A DNA stretch of 36,317 nt from Oxalobacteraceae bacterium (lineage in GTDB: Bacteria > Pseudomonadota > Gammaproteobacteria > Burkholderiales > Burkholderiaceae_D): NCBI GenBank assembly GCA_947464955.1, contig CANHZI010000026.1, positions 1-36,317 of the forward strand, written 5' to 3'. Positions 26,809 through 36,206 of this stretch are shown in pieces (position 1 is the stretch's first letter; every line of letters starts with the position of its first letter). The translations under genes were made by a program, and so were the position numbers. Under the pieces are notes generated by a model. That model was given only the letters and a program-made list of their open reading frames with translations, did not search any database and had not been told where the DNA came from.

Positions 26809-27747
26809 ATGATGATACGAAATTTGAATGCTTCAGTGAAATTAAGGTTGGCAAGCCTTGCAGGTTTGTTGCTATTGTTGTCGGCTTGTGCGAGCACACT
26901 GACGCAAGCACCGGTGGTTGAGCGTAGTCATGAGACTCCAAAAGAAGCTCCTACCTCAGTCGCAGAAATTCCAAATGCCAAGCCCACTACTGATAATCGT
27001 CCAACCTATACGGTCAAGCGTGGTGATACCTTATTGCGTATTGCTTTCGATTTAGGCTTGAATTATCGAGACATCGTAGCGTGGAATAGCTTAAGCAATC
27101 CAAACGACATTAAAGTTGATCAAGTTCTTTTTGTTGGTCCACCAGATGCAACAGGAAGTGCGAAGACAACACCAGTCGCGGCAAATTCAAATCTTGAAGT
27201 GAGAAACTTAACGCCAATTAACCCATCTACGAATAAGACATCCCCTCGCGGTGATAAGAAAGTTTATTCCGAAGCGACATTGGCAGAAATGCAGAAGAGT
27301 GAAGCTGCAGCCGGCAGTGTGGTTCAGGCACCAAAGGTTGAAGTGCCCTCGCAAAAAACGGTTGAGAAGGTAGTGACTGAAACCCTAGACTGGATGTGGC
27401 CAACTGAAGGTAAAGCGATCTCAACCTTTGATGAACAACGCGGTAAGGGCATCGATATTGCCGGCAAATTAGGCCAAGAAGTGCTGGCAGTTGCGCCGGG
27501 GAAGGTAATTTATGAAGGGAATGCGATGCGTGGCTATGGAAACATTATTATTGTAAAACATGCCAATAATTATTTGTCCGCATACGCACACAACAAGACG
27601 AATTTAGTAAGAGAAGGTCAACCTGTCGCTAGGGGGCAAAAGATTGCCGAGATGGGCAATACAGATGCCGATAGTGTGAAACTACATTTTGAAATTCGTC
27701 AGGCTGGTAAGCCTGTTGATCCACTTAAATTACTGCCCCAAAGATAA
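26809..27747 (+). CDS. nlpD: NlpD-type lipoprotein, LysM and degenerate M23 domains
   Basis: An envelope lipoprotein that activates cell-separation amidases. 312 residues: a lipobox LLSAC with Cys27, LysM at ~66-110 (TYTVKRGDTLLRIAFDLGLNYRDIVAWN), a Ser/Thr/Pro linker, and an M23/LytM domain at ~205-310. The first metal-binding histidine of active M23 enzymes is absent (KGIDIAGKLG), so the domain should be non-catalytic, as in E. coli NlpD. The start has two adjacent ATGs (26809 and 26812) and a weak ribosome site. The rpoS gene follows, and its promoter is likely to lie inside nlpD, as in other proteobacteria. Confidence 0.94.
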   Translation: MMIRNLNASVKLRLASLAGLLLLLSACASTLTQAPVVERSHETPKEAPTSVAEIPNAKPTTDNRPTYTVKRGDTLLRIAFDLGLNYRDIVAWNSLSNPNDIKVDQVLFVGPPDATGSAKTTPVAANSNLEVRNLTPINPSTNKTSPRGDKKVYSEATLAEMQKSEAAAGSVVQAPKVEVPSQKTVEKVVTETLDWMWPTEGKAISTFDEQRGKGIDIAGKLGQEVLAVAPGKVIYEGNAMRGYGNIIIVKHANNYLSAYAHNKTNLVREGQPVARGQKIAEMGNTDADSVKLHFEIRQAGKPVDPLKLLPQR

Positions 27748-27803
27748 GTCTTCCATCATTTAGGGCGGGTTTCGACTAATTTGTAAGATCTACCAACTAG
27801 ACT

Positions 27804-28847
27804 ATGGCAAAAAAAGCGAAGCAAGAGACATCTGAGTTAGATGAAATCGACCAAACGAGTGATATTCGCGCTGATTTACCTGCTGCGGACACGACGATGG
27901 ATGACGAGATTGAAGATGAAGCAGAAATCGATGCATCGGAAGATGCAGCCGATGCACCGGTATCAGCGCTCGCACCGATTGATGAAATCAAAAGTATTTT
28001 GGCAGCTGAGCTTTCAACTGATACGACCCAACACTATTTGAATCAAATTGGTACTAGGCCATTGTTCTTAGCTGCGGAAGAATTGCACTATGCAACGCTG
28101 GCAAAACAGGGAGATTTTGCCGCTCGCCAAAAGATGATTGAGCATAATCTGCGATTAGTGGTGTCAATCGCTAAGCATTATATTAACCGCGGGGTTGCTT
28201 TGCTCGATATGATCGAAGAAGGAAACCTCGGACTGATGCATGCGATCGATAAATTCGAGCCTGAACGTGGCTTCAGATTCTCAACTTATGCAACGTGGTG
28301 GATACGACAAAGTATCGAGCGGGCAATCATGAATCAAGCGCGCACGATTCGCTTGCCAGTGCATGTTGTTCGCGAACTCAATCAGATTCTTCGGGCGAAG
28401 TACCACCTTGAAGCGCAACATCATGATGGAAAAGATGCGACCGTCGACGATATTGCGCATTTGGTGAGTCGACCTATTGATGAAGTGCAGGACATCCTTG
28501 CTTTGTCAGAGCATGCGATGTCTTTGGATACCCCATTGGATGGCGACCCTCAAAGTAGTTTGCTTGACATGCTGCCTGGCGATAGCGATCACGCACCAGA
28601 TACGCAAGCAGAGCATCTTGAAGTGACTGTGTTAGTTCGTGATTGGCTATCAAAACTCCCCGAAAAACAAAGAGTAGTGATCATGCGTCGTTTCGGCCTT
28701 GATAATGATGATCCGGTCACGTTGGAAACCTTGGCTGATGAGATGGGCATTACCCGAGAACGCGTGCGCCAGATTCAACAGGAAGCGCTAATAAAATTGA
28801 AACGCACATTTATCTCCCGTGGAGTTGAGCGCGACGCCTTGCTCTGA
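27804..28847 (+). CDS. rpoS: RNA polymerase sigma factor RpoS
   Basis: The stationary-phase and general stress sigma factor. 347 residues: an acidic N-terminal extension (~10-60), region 1.2 with [17 protein letters not shown], region 2 with [18 protein letters not shown] and [20 protein letters not shown], the [18 protein letters not shown] motif (158-175), region 3 [14 protein letters not shown], and region 4 [20 protein letters not shown]. The position after nlpD is diagnostic and separates it from rpoD and rpoH. A terminator follows within 15 bases of the stop. Confidence 0.97.
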   Translation: MAKKAKQETSELDEIDQTSDIRADLPAADTTMDDEIEDEAEIDASEDAADAPVSALAPIDEIKSILAAELSTDTTQHYLNQIGTRPLFLAAEELHYATLAKQGDFAARQKMIEHNLRLVVSIAKHYINRGVALLDMIEEGNLGLMHAIDKFEPERGFRFSTYATWWIRQSIERAIMNQARTIRLPVHVVRELNQILRAKYHLEAQHHDGKDATVDDIAHLVSRPIDEVQDILALSEHAMSLDTPLDGDPQSSLLDMLPGDSDHAPDTQAEHLEVTVLVRDWLSKLPEKQRVVIMRRFGLDNDDPVTLETLADEMGITRERVRQIQQEALIKLKRTFISRGVERDALL

Positions 28848-28859
28848 GCTCTTCACATG

Positions 28860-28879
28860 CTGCCGTAGTCGGCAGTTTT
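28860..28879 (+). terminator. Intrinsic terminator of rpoS
   Basis: CTGCCG (28860-28865), a four-base loop TAGT, CGGCAG (28870-28875) and TTTT. The stem is short but GC-rich and lies just after the rpoS stop. Confidence 0.65.
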
Positions 28880-28894
28880 GATGCATTAAGCCTG

Positions 28895-28900
28895 TATAAT
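28895..28900 (+). promoter_or_regulatory. -10 element upstream of rlmD
   Basis: A consensus TATAAT between the rpoS terminator and rlmD. No clear -35 hexamer is seen at the correct distance, which overlaps the terminator stem. Confidence 0.4.
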
Positions 28901-28972
28901 GTCGGCTTATTTACTGCTGCTTTCTAAAAAAAGTCTCTTGACGCCTCTGCGGACGTCTTTCCTTTGATTATC

Positions 28973-30307
28973 ATGAATACAATTAATATCCGTTCTTTAG
29001 ACATGGACGCGCGTGGCGTCGGGCATTTGGAAAATGAAGATGGTTCGCCTGGTAAGGTCATTTTCGTTGAGGGTGCTTTGCCTGGTGAAACCGTCGGTTT
29101 TAATCCTTACAAGAAAAAGGCCAGTTGGGAAGCGGCGACCATGGGCGCATTAGTCAAAGAGTCATCGCAGCGCATTAAACCGAAGTGTCCTCATTTTGGC
29201 GTTTGCGGTGGCTGCTCGATGCAGCACCTTGAGCCTAATGCGCAAGTCGCGATGAAGCAGCGTGTCTTAGAAGATAACTTGGGGCATATCGGCAAAGTCA
29301 AACCTGAAATGGTGATGCGCCCGATTTATGGGCCAACCTGGGGCTACCGTTATCGTGCTCGTCTATCAGTTCGCAACGTGCACAAGAAAGGTATTGTGTT
29401 GGTTGGTTTTCATGAGAAAAAGTCTCGCTACGTCGCCAATATGGAAACTTGCGAAATTTTGCCTCCGCATATTTCAGCGATGCTAATGCCTTTGCGTGAT
29501 CTGATTTCTTCGTTGACGATTATTGAGGCTTTACCTCAGATCGAGCTAGCGATAGGCGAAGGGGTGACAGCGATGGTATTGCGGATCATGCAGCCATTGG
29601 GAGCAGGTGACGCTGAAAAATTAAAGGCTTTCGCCGATCAATATCAAGTGCAGTGGTGGTTGCAAACGGCAGGCCCAGATAGCGCAGAACCGTATTATCC
29701 AGCGACTTCAGATCTACATTTTTTGCTGCCCGAGTTTGGCGTAAAAATGCCATTTAAACCAACTGACTTTACGCAAGTAAATCATCACATCAATCGCGTG
29801 TTAGTTGCGCGAGCTTTGGGCTTGTTAGATGTGCAGAAAGATGAACGTATTCTCGATCTGTTCTGCGGTCTCGGTAATTTCACTCTACCTATCGCAACGC
29901 AAGCACGTGAGGTCGTTGGTATCGAGGGAAGTAGTGCTTTGACGGAACGCGCTTTAGAGAATGCCAAAGCGAATGGCTTAGATCATAAAACTTCTTTTGC
30001 GACGCGTAATTTGTTCGAAGCAAAAGCAGAAGATTTCGTGGCTTTGGGTAAGTTTGATCGTTTCTTAATCGATCCACCGCGAGATGGTGCAATGGCAGTA
30101 TGTCAGGCTTTAATTGATTTAGGTAAATTGGCGCCAGAACTTCGTCCAAAGCGTATCGTGTATGTCTCCTGCAGTCCATCGACTTTAGCGCGTGATGCGG
30201 GGATGTTGGTCAACGAGGCGGGCTATATTATGTCGAAAGCGGGCGTGGTGAATATGTTCCCGCACACCTCACATGTAGAGTCGATGGCAGTATTTAATCT
30301 TCCTTAA
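28973..30307 (+). CDS. rlmD: 23S rRNA (uracil-1939-C5)-methyltransferase RlmD
   Basis: Methylates U1939 of 23S rRNA. From ATG 28973 it has 444 residues: a TRAM domain (~1-60), the iron-sulfur cysteines in KCPHFGVCGGCSMQ (C72, C78, C81, with a fourth in METCEILP), SAM-binding DLFCGLGNFTLPIA, DPPRDGA, and YVSCSPSTLARDAGML with the catalytic cysteine. The frame is open upstream to a TTG at 28964 with no better ribosome site. A TATAAT is found in the leader, and a strong terminator follows. Confidence 0.93.
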   Translation: MNTINIRSLDMDARGVGHLENEDGSPGKVIFVEGALPGETVGFNPYKKKASWEAATMGALVKESSQRIKPKCPHFGVCGGCSMQHLEPNAQVAMKQRVLEDNLGHIGKVKPEMVMRPIYGPTWGYRYRARLSVRNVHKKGIVLVGFHEKKSRYVANMETCEILPPHISAMLMPLRDLISSLTIIEALPQIELAIGEGVTAMVLRIMQPLGAGDAEKLKAFADQYQVQWWLQTAGPDSAEPYYPATSDLHFLLPEFGVKMPFKPTDFTQVNHHINRVLVARALGLLDVQKDERILDLFCGLGNFTLPIATQAREVVGIEGSSALTERALENAKANGLDHKTSFATRNLFEAKAEDFVALGKFDRFLIDPPRDGAMAVCQALIDLGKLAPELRPKRIVYVSCSPSTLARDAGMLVNEAGYIMSKAGVVNMFPHTSHVESMAVFNLP

Positions 30308-30346
30308 AAATTATGTGGTAGTATGTAATACAAACATGAACACAAC

Positions 30347-30374
30347 AGCCGGCTCGCGAAGCCGGCTTTTTTTT
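30347..30374 (+). terminator. Intrinsic terminator of rlmD
   Basis: An 8-bp GC-rich stem, AGCCGGCT (30347-30354) and AGCCGGCT (30360-30367), with a CGCGA loop and a run of eight T. Confidence 0.92.
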
Positions 30375-30517
30375 GGGGAGTGCGATTTCGTATCAACATG
30401 ATCGCGCGTTTGTTGTATGCGTGACATATCTCTCCTGTTGTCAGCTTGCAAGATTTGATTTGAGCGCGGATACTCAAATTGCAAGTGAAAGAGAAAATAA
30501 AATAAAGGAAAAATAAG

Positions 30518-31888
30518 ATGGAATATGAAGTAATTGACACAGAAATTGCACCAGAAGGACGTTTGGAAGTTTTATCAAAAGCCGAAGTGGCAAGATTATG
30601 GGATACCAGTCATAGTGGGCTGTATCAATTGTTTAGAAATTGTGCGTTAGCGGTATTGAATTGCGGTAGCGGCCTGGATGATGGCAAAGAGTTGTTAGAG
30701 CGTTATAAAAGTTTTGATATCAGTATTATTCAGCGTGAACGCGGCATTAAATTGTTCGTCAAAGGTGCACCAGCCAGCGCATTTGTTGATGGCGTAATGA
30801 TTAAAGGTATCCAGGAACATTTGTTTGCGGTGTTGCGCGATATCTTGTTTATTGATGGTGAAGTCTTAAAGAACTCACAAATCGATTTAAATACGACTGA
30901 AGGTATTACTGACGCGGTGTTTCATATCCTGCGTAATGCCAATATTTTGCAGCCACAAATTAATCCGAATTTAGTGGTGTGCTGGGGTGGTCATTCCATC
31001 TCTGGCACCGAATACGATTACACCAAAGAGGTTGGTTATCAGTTAGGTTTGCGTGGTCTTGATATTTGTACAGGCTGCGGCCCGGGTGCGATGAAAGGGC
31101 CAATGAAAGGGGCAACCATCGCGCATGCGAAACAACGTATCCCACGTGGTCGTTATCTTGGTTTGTCCGAGCCAGGCATTATTGCGGCAGAAGCACCGAA
31201 TCCTATCGTCAATGATTTGGTCATCTTGCCTGATATCGAGAAGCGTTTGGAAGCCTTTGTTCGTGTTGCTCATTCGATTATTGTGTTCCCTGGTGGTGCG
31301 GGTACGGCAGAAGAGATTCTTTACTTGCTGGGCATCCTGTTGCACCCAGAGAATGAGAATCTGCCTTTCCCTGTGGTGTTTACCGGTCCAGCAAGTGCAG
31401 CGGCATACTTTGAACAAATCGATCAATTCATCGCTGCGACCTTGGGTGAGAAAGCGCGTTCTAAGTATCAGATCATTATTGATGATCCAGTCAAGGTGGC
31501 GAAGGTCATGCAAGAGGGCATCAAAGAAGTTCGCGCTTTCCGTAAAAGTAACGGCGATGCGTACTACTTCAATTGGATGCTGAAGATTGACGAGGAGTTC
31601 CAACGTCCATTCTTGCCGACACATGAAAATATGCGTTCACTCGCTTTGCACAAAAATCAAGAAGCTCACTTGTTGGCCGCCAACCTACGCCGTGCCTTCT
31701 CAGGTGTGGTGGCGGGTAATGTGAAAGATCAGGGTATTCGAGCGATCGAGAAGCATGGTCACTTTGAAATTGTCGGGGATGCTGAGATCATGCATTCGAT
31801 GGACGCTTTGCTGCATTCATTTGTGACGCAATCTCGGATGAAATTGCCGGGTAAAGCTTATATTCCTTGTTATAAAGTGATTAAGTAA
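30518..31888 (+). CDS. ppnN: Pyrimidine/purine nucleotide 5'-monophosphate nucleosidase PpnN
   Basis: Splits nucleoside monophosphates into base and ribose 5-phosphate; E. coli PpnN is regulated by (p)ppGpp. 456 residues, near the 454 of E. coli YgdH. The N- and C-terminal family domains flank a LOG-type Rossmann core: CWGGHSISGTEYDYTKEVG, ICTGCGPGAMKGPMKGA and FPGGAGTAEEILYLLGILL (PGGxGTxxE motif). The ATG at 30518 is preceded by AAAGGAAAA. It is transcribed alone between the rlmD terminator and cheV. Confidence 0.92.
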   Translation: MEYEVIDTEIAPEGRLEVLSKAEVARLWDTSHSGLYQLFRNCALAVLNCGSGLDDGKELLERYKSFDISIIQRERGIKLFVKGAPASAFVDGVMIKGIQEHLFAVLRDILFIDGEVLKNSQIDLNTTEGITDAVFHILRNANILQPQINPNLVVCWGGHSISGTEYDYTKEVGYQLGLRGLDICTGCGPGAMKGPMKGATIAHAKQRIPRGRYLGLSEPGIIAAEAPNPIVNDLVILPDIEKRLEAFVRVAHSIIVFPGGAGTAEEILYLLGILLHPENENLPFPVVFTGPASAAAYFEQIDQFIAATLGEKARSKYQIIIDDPVKVAKVMQEGIKEVRAFRKSNGDAYYFNWMLKIDEEFQRPFLPTHENMRSLALHKNQEAHLLAANLRRAFSGVVAGNVKDQGIRAIEKHGHFEIVGDAEIMHSMDALLHSFVTQSRMKLPGKAYIPCYKVIK

Positions 31889-32094
31889 TTGATCCCTTAT
31901 TGAGTATTTTTTTCCTTGAAACACGAATAAAACCGGACTGCTGTGACAATTTTGTCGCGTAGATTGAAAAAGATAAATATTTCAGATGGGAAAGTAGTGT
32001 TTCCTGGAAAAAAAGTAGCATAATAAGAAAACGGTGCAATTTTAGATTGTAAGTTCTTCCTTGACCGTCTCACTAACTTATAAGGATGATAGAC

Positions 32095-33054
32095 ATGAGT
32101 ACTGTACAACACGAAGTTGATGAACGTACCAATTTGATTTCCTCGAATAAGTTCGAGCTATTGTTGTTCAGACTTGGCGTTGATACCGTGAATGATCGTT
32201 CAGAATTGTTTGGGATCAATGTTTTTAAAGTGCGTGAAATCGTCGCCATGCCTGAAATTACGGCTGTTGCAGGTGCTTTACCACACAACCTAGGTGTAGT
32301 GAACCTGCGTGGGCAAATTATCCCGGTCATTGATCTTCCTTCGGTCGTAGGGCGTACACCAAAGTCTGGGTTGAACATCATGCTCGTCACAGAGTTTGCC
32401 CGTTCGACACAAGGCTTTGCGGTTGAATCTGTGGAAGAAATTGTGCGTCTCGATTGGAGTCACGTCTTGTCAGCAGAAACTAGTGCTGCTGGTGGTGGCT
32501 TGGTCACAAGTATTGCGCGTCTTGACGGTGATGCTGAAGATACGCGTTTAGCGCAAGTTCTCGATGTTGAACAGATTCTGCGTCAAATTGCGCCTAAGGG
32601 TAATAAAGATGTTGACTCTGAAACGATTGGGGCGAAGTTGAGGATGAAGCCGGGCTCGGTAATTATGGCCGCTGACGATTCTGCTGTAGCCCGCGGCTTG
32701 ATTGGTCAAGCATTGGATGCGATCGGTGCACCTTACATCATGTCGAAAACAGGTAAAGAATGTTGGGACAAACTTCAAGCGATGCAGGCTGCCGCTGTGG
32801 CCGAAGGTAAGAGCTTGAAAGATAAAGTGGCTTTGGTGTTGACTGACTTGGAAATGCCAGAGATGGATGGTTTCACTTTGACGCGCAATATTAAACAAGA
32901 TGATCGTTTCAAAGATCTGCCGGTGATTATTCATTCCTCTTTGTCGGGTACCACGAATGAAGACCACGTGCGCAGTGTTGGTGCTGATGCTTATGTGGCG
33001 AAGTTTGTCGCGGAAGAACTTGCTGCGACGATTCGAGAAGTCATCGTTAATTAA
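32095..33054 (+). CDS. cheV: CheV-type chemotaxis adaptor (CheW domain plus receiver)
   Basis: Couples chemoreceptors to the CheA kinase and can be phosphorylated. From ATG 32095, which has AAGG at good distance, it has 319 residues; the ATG at 32086 is too close to that site. CheW domain ~17-165 (LLLFRLG; INVFKVREIV; VNLRGQIIPVIDLP), then a receiver domain ~190-315 with acidic Asp194/195, phospho-acceptor Asp251 in LTDLEMPEMDG, Ser in HSSLSG and Lys303 in YVAKF. All receiver residues are intact. No other chemotaxis gene is nearby. Confidence 0.92.
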   Translation: MSTVQHEVDERTNLISSNKFELLLFRLGVDTVNDRSELFGINVFKVREIVAMPEITAVAGALPHNLGVVNLRGQIIPVIDLPSVVGRTPKSGLNIMLVTEFARSTQGFAVESVEEIVRLDWSHVLSAETSAAGGGLVTSIARLDGDAEDTRLAQVLDVEQILRQIAPKGNKDVDSETIGAKLRMKPGSVIMAADDSAVARGLIGQALDAIGAPYIMSKTGKECWDKLQAMQAAAVAEGKSLKDKVALVLTDLEMPEMDGFTLTRNIKQDDRFKDLPVIIHSSLSGTTNEDHVRSVGADAYVAKFVAEELAATIREVIVN

Positions 33055-33081
33055 GTTTGCTTTAGTCGAAGTAATAAAACG

Positions 33082-33112
33082 AAGAGGCGCTTCATCGAGG
33101 CGCCTTTTTATT
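33082..33112 (+). terminator. Intrinsic terminator of cheV
   Basis: AGGCGC (33085-33090) pairs with GCGCCT (33100-33105) around a nine-base loop. The stem is extended by A-T pairs and followed by T5-A-T5. Confidence 0.88.
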
Positions 33113-33192
33113 TTTCCGCTCGTAGCAATTTCAGCGTAAGATGCGCGCCTTAAGTTGTTTTACATGATTGAGTCTTCAAGAAGGGAAGCAAA

Positions 33193-33429
33193 ATGGAAAA
33201 GTTTATGACCTATGAGGAATACCTCGACGAGGTGACAACTTTGCTGACAGAGATGTACAACCTGAACGATGAAGCGGCCATCAAGTATGTGATGCGTGCG
33301 CAGGCAGCGGAATACTTTAGTCCACACGACGATCATGAGGAAATGCGCACCCTCGATCGTGCGATGAAAGATGCGAAGATTGTTTACGAGACGCGCAATA
33401 AATCACGTCCCGAAATTTACAAGAAATAG
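33193..33429 (+). CDS. Uncharacterised small acidic protein
   Basis: 78 residues beginning MEKFMTYEEYLDEVTTLL. A strong AAGGGAAG ribosome site precedes the ATG, which supports it as a real gene. The product is helical and rich in charged residues, with Glu/Asp clusters (PHDDHEEMRTLDRA). It has no signal peptide, membrane helix or cysteines. I do not recognise the family. It sits between the cheV terminator and a convergent small gene. Confidence 0.7.
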   Translation: MEKFMTYEEYLDEVTTLLTEMYNLNDEAAIKYVMRAQAAEYFSPHDDHEEMRTLDRAMKDAKIVYETRNKSRPEIYKK

Positions 33430-33446
33430 ACGTGAGCAAAGCGCGG

Positions 33447-33710
33447 TTAAATCTTCTCCATCTCTTCGCTATCTAGTCCGATCACGTGGGTTTGCAATTG
33501 CCCACGTTCATCGTGCCATTCCCGCATCACACAGGCTGCCCCTTCTTCAATTGCCACTACCTTGAAGAAATTGCCTATCATAGACTCGATCAAAATACGT
33601 TCGTCTTCAGGGAAAGTCTTGATGAATTTTTTGTCGAGCGTGACCACTCGTACGATATCTCCTACTGAGACTGTTTGATTCTTACTATCGATCGCTTTTT
33701 CTTCTGACAT
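33447..33710 (-). CDS. Uncharacterised small protein downstream of the OPT transporter
   Basis: 87 residues from ATG 33710 (MSEEKAIDSKNQTVSVGDIV), which has AAAGAAG upstream; the frame also runs into the OPT gene but that part is a shadow. VGDIVRVVTLDKKFIKTFP and MIGNFFKVVAIEEGAACV look like a small beta-barrel (SH3/KOW-like) with a valine- and acid-rich pattern. No family was recognised. It starts ten bases after the OPT stop, so it is probably co-transcribed with it. Confidence 0.65.
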   Translation of the reverse strand: MSEEKAIDSKNQTVSVGDIVRVVTLDKKFIKTFPEDERILIESMIGNFFKVVAIEEGAACVMREWHDERGQLQTHVIGLDSEEMEKI

Positions 33711-33720
33711 AATGACTTCT

Positions 33721-36006
33721 TTAAGGTGTGGAAGTGGTTGGCTTTTCACGGCCAATCCAATACAAAACGGCACAAATCAATGTGAACGGCAGTAATGATA
33801 ACAGGTCTGCATTGGCGCCTTCGAAGAAAGGGTTATGTGCGGTTGCCCAGTTCGTGATATCACGATCGAAGTCGGTCATGATGCCAGCGCTAAAGGCAAT
33901 GATAATACCGGCTAAAGCGCCACCCGCGATATAACCAGAAGATAACAGCACTCCCTCGCTGCGATCGCCAGCAGCTTGCATTTCCTCTTCCTTGAGCCCT
34001 TTGTATTTCTCGAGCTTCGCATTGCGGCGGTCTACAAACCAACGCACCATACCACCAATAAAGAGCGGGGCAGAAGAAGCGAGTGGAAGATAGACACCGA
34101 CGGCGAAGGCCAGTGAGGGGATGCCAGACATCTCTAAGGTCAGCGCGATAATGACGCCGAACAAAACAAGTGCCCAAGGCAATTCTCCATCTAAGATCCC
34201 TTTAATGATGTAGGAAATCAGTACGGCTTTTGGCGCGTCATACTTCTTTACTTCCGAGCCGTCAGGGCGCTTGTTATGAGTACCATTAATGCCTGGGTCG
34301 ACTAAGTAGACGGCATTACCTTGTTGATCGACGAGATACTTACCGGCTGGGCCACCGTGGGCGTCCGTTTTTTGCCAAACCTTGTAGCTTTGTTTGTCTT
34401 GTTCGGCTTGCGGCCCACTGAGCTGCATACTCTCACGCAGTTGGTTCACATCGGTATGTAAGCCTGGAGCGACCTGTGCGATCGGCACGTACACGGTACT
34501 GGCTTCGTTTAGCTTTAAGAGGATGGGGCCAAGTAAGAGGGCCGAACAAAAAGCGCCGATCAAGATCGCGTATTGTTGATACTTGGGTGTGGAGCCCACC
34601 AAGTATCCCGTTTTTAGATCTTGCGAAGTACATCCTGCGACGCTCGAAGCAATACAGACAATGGCGCCAACCGAGAGCGCAGTGACGTAATACTGCCCAC
34701 CGACCCAGCCCATCAACAGGAAGATCAAACAGGTAAACAGCAAGGTCGCAACCGTCATTCCCGAAATCGGATTTGAGGATTGGCCGATTTGTCCTGTTAA
34801 TTGTGATGATACTGTCGCAAACAAGAAACCAAAGACCAAAATGAGAAGCGCGCCTAAGACATTCATATGGAGCGGCGTTGCCACAGTGATGATGGCTACG
34901 ATCGCTAGTGAACCAATGACGACCCATTTCATATGGATGCTACGCTCTGTGCTGGGAATATGTTGTTGGTCTATTGAAGAGGTTGAACTCGCCTTACCAA
35001 AACCAGAAAGACCCGATGAAAGACTACGCCAAATCAAGGGCAATGCTCGAGCCAAACTAATGAGACCACCAGTTGCGACCGCACCGGCTCCAATGTACAA
35101 GACATAGGCACCGCGAATTTCATTCGGGCTCATTTCGCTAATTAATTTGGTCGCTGGCGCGAGTGGCGTTAATAAACCATCACCAAAGAACTTGATCAAA
35201 GGAATCAAGAGCATATAGGACATGACGCCACCTGCGGCCATGATGGCGGCAATGCGTGGACCGATGATATAGCCGACACCGAGTAATTCTGGTGAGATTT
35301 CGGAGCCGATTGAGCCCCCTTTGAGCGGTGCAGAAAAAACGAAGTCGACGGTGTCTTTCCAAGCTTTGAGCGCAATATTGAATACTTTGTAGATCAAGCC
35401 AATAAAGAAGCCACCAAAAATAATTTTAGCGCGGCGACTGGCATCTGCTTGTGCATTCGGATTACTGGATTCACCGGCTGCCGCACGAGATTCATCGTTC
35501 GCTGCGGCCTTTAAGACCTCGGCGCATGCGGTTCCTTCCGGGTACTTTAATTCATGATGTTTTTCAACGATCATGGTACGACGCATCGGTATCATCAATA
35601 AAATACCGAGCAAGCCGCCGAGAACTGCGACCAGCATCACACGATAGATTTCTAGGTCAAAGCCTAAAATGAGAATCGCAGGCATGGTCACGCCCAAGCC
35701 AAAGGCTAATGATTCGCCTGCGGAGCCTGCCGTTTGCGCAATACTGTTTTCGAGGATACTTGAATCTTTGCCGCCGAGTTTATGGGTCAACCTGAAGAGG
35801 GTAATCGCGATCACTGCGACTGGAATCGAAGCACTGACCGTCAATCCAACTTTCAATACCAAGTAAAGCGACGAGGCGCCAAAAATCATCCCAAGGATAG
35901 TGCCCATCAACAATGAGCGAAATGTGAATTCCGGTAGTGAGGAGTTGGCTGGAATGTAAGGAAGGAAAACTGCGTTAGATAGTTTTGTCTCGTGACCTGC
36001 AGGCAT
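33721..36006 (-). CDS. OPT family oligopeptide/metal-chelate transporter
   Basis: An inner-membrane importer of the oligopeptide transporter family. 761 residues with many hydrophobic helices. Landmarks are [42 protein letters not shown] near the N-terminus (split here), [38 protein letters not shown], and [18 protein letters not shown] ~90-residue hydrophilic segment at ~505-595 (with [20 protein letters not shown]) separates the last group of helices. The start ATG at 36006 has GAGG five bases upstream. Substrate (peptide or metal complex) is not known. The small gene at 33710 follows immediately. Confidence 0.92.
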   Translation of the reverse strand: MPAGHETKLSNAVFLPYIPANSSLPEFTFRSLLMGTILGMIFGASSLYLVLKVGLTVSASIPVAVIAITLFRLTHKLGGKDSSILENSIAQTAGSAGESLAFGLGVTMPAILILGFDLEIYRVMLVAVLGGLLGILLMIPMRRTMIVEKHHELKYPEGTACAEVLKAAANDESRAAAGESSNPNAQADASRRAKIIFGGFFIGLIYKVFNIALKAWKDTVDFVFSAPLKGGSIGSEISPELLGVGYIIGPRIAAIMAAGGVMSYMLLIPLIKFFGDGLLTPLAPATKLISEMSPNEIRGAYVLYIGAGAVATGGLISLARALPLIWRSLSSGLSGFGKASSTSSIDQQHIPSTERSIHMKWVVIGSLAIVAIITVATPLHMNVLGALLILVFGFLFATVSSQLTGQIGQSSNPISGMTVATLLFTCLIFLLMGWVGGQYYVTALSVGAIVCIASSVAGCTSQDLKTGYLVGSTPKYQQYAILIGAFCSALLLGPILLKLNEASTVYVPIAQVAPGLHTDVNQLRESMQLSGPQAEQDKQSYKVWQKTDAHGGPAGKYLVDQQGNAVYLVDPGINGTHNKRPDGSEVKKYDAPKAVLISYIIKGILDGELPWALVLFGVIIALTLEMSGIPSLAFAVGVYLPLASSAPLFIGGMVRWFVDRRNAKLEKYKGLKEEEMQAAGDRSEGVLLSSGYIAGGALAGIIIAFSAGIMTDFDRDITNWATAHNPFFEGANADLLSLLPFTLICAVLYWIGREKPTTSTP

Positions 36007-36107
36007 ATTGACCTCGGTGGTATATCGTTATTATGGTAAAGCAGAATTTGTAATGCCTAATTTGTCCTGGGGTTTCTCTTTTTGAGAGCAAGCTACAGGT
36101 CTGTGCA

Positions 36108-36167
36108 TTATCGCGGGTTTTGCCGTTTAAGTGCAAATATTGCACTGTTATCGCATGGTTTTGCCGT
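36108..36167. repeat. Direct repeats flanking a palindrome upstream of the OPT gene
   Basis: TTATCGCGGGTTTTGCCGT (36108-36126) recurs as TTATCGCATGGTTTTGCCGT (36148-36167), with one extra base and one change. Between them lies AGTGCAA-ATA-TTGCACT (36130-36146), a perfect 7-bp inverted repeat. The symmetric layout about 100-160 bases before the OPT start suggests an operator or a small repeat unit. Confidence 0.6.
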
Positions 36168-36206
36168 CTTATTGGTTTTACATTTTCACCACATCGGCCA
36201 AAAGAG

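Noticed and set aside
26809-27747. NlpD as an active M23 endopeptidase
   Set aside because: The first metal-binding His is missing, as is normal in NlpD; this is expected rather than unusual.
31043-31624. 193-residue open frame on the minus strand inside ppnN
   Set aside because: It lies fully inside a clear conserved gene, has no ribosome site and shows no domain; it is a shadow of the real frame.
31945-31956. GACAA-TT-TTGTC palindrome upstream of cheV, similar to the T2SS leader arm
   Set aside because: Only five-base arms in AT-rich DNA; the similarity could easily be chance, so it was not listed as a shared operator.
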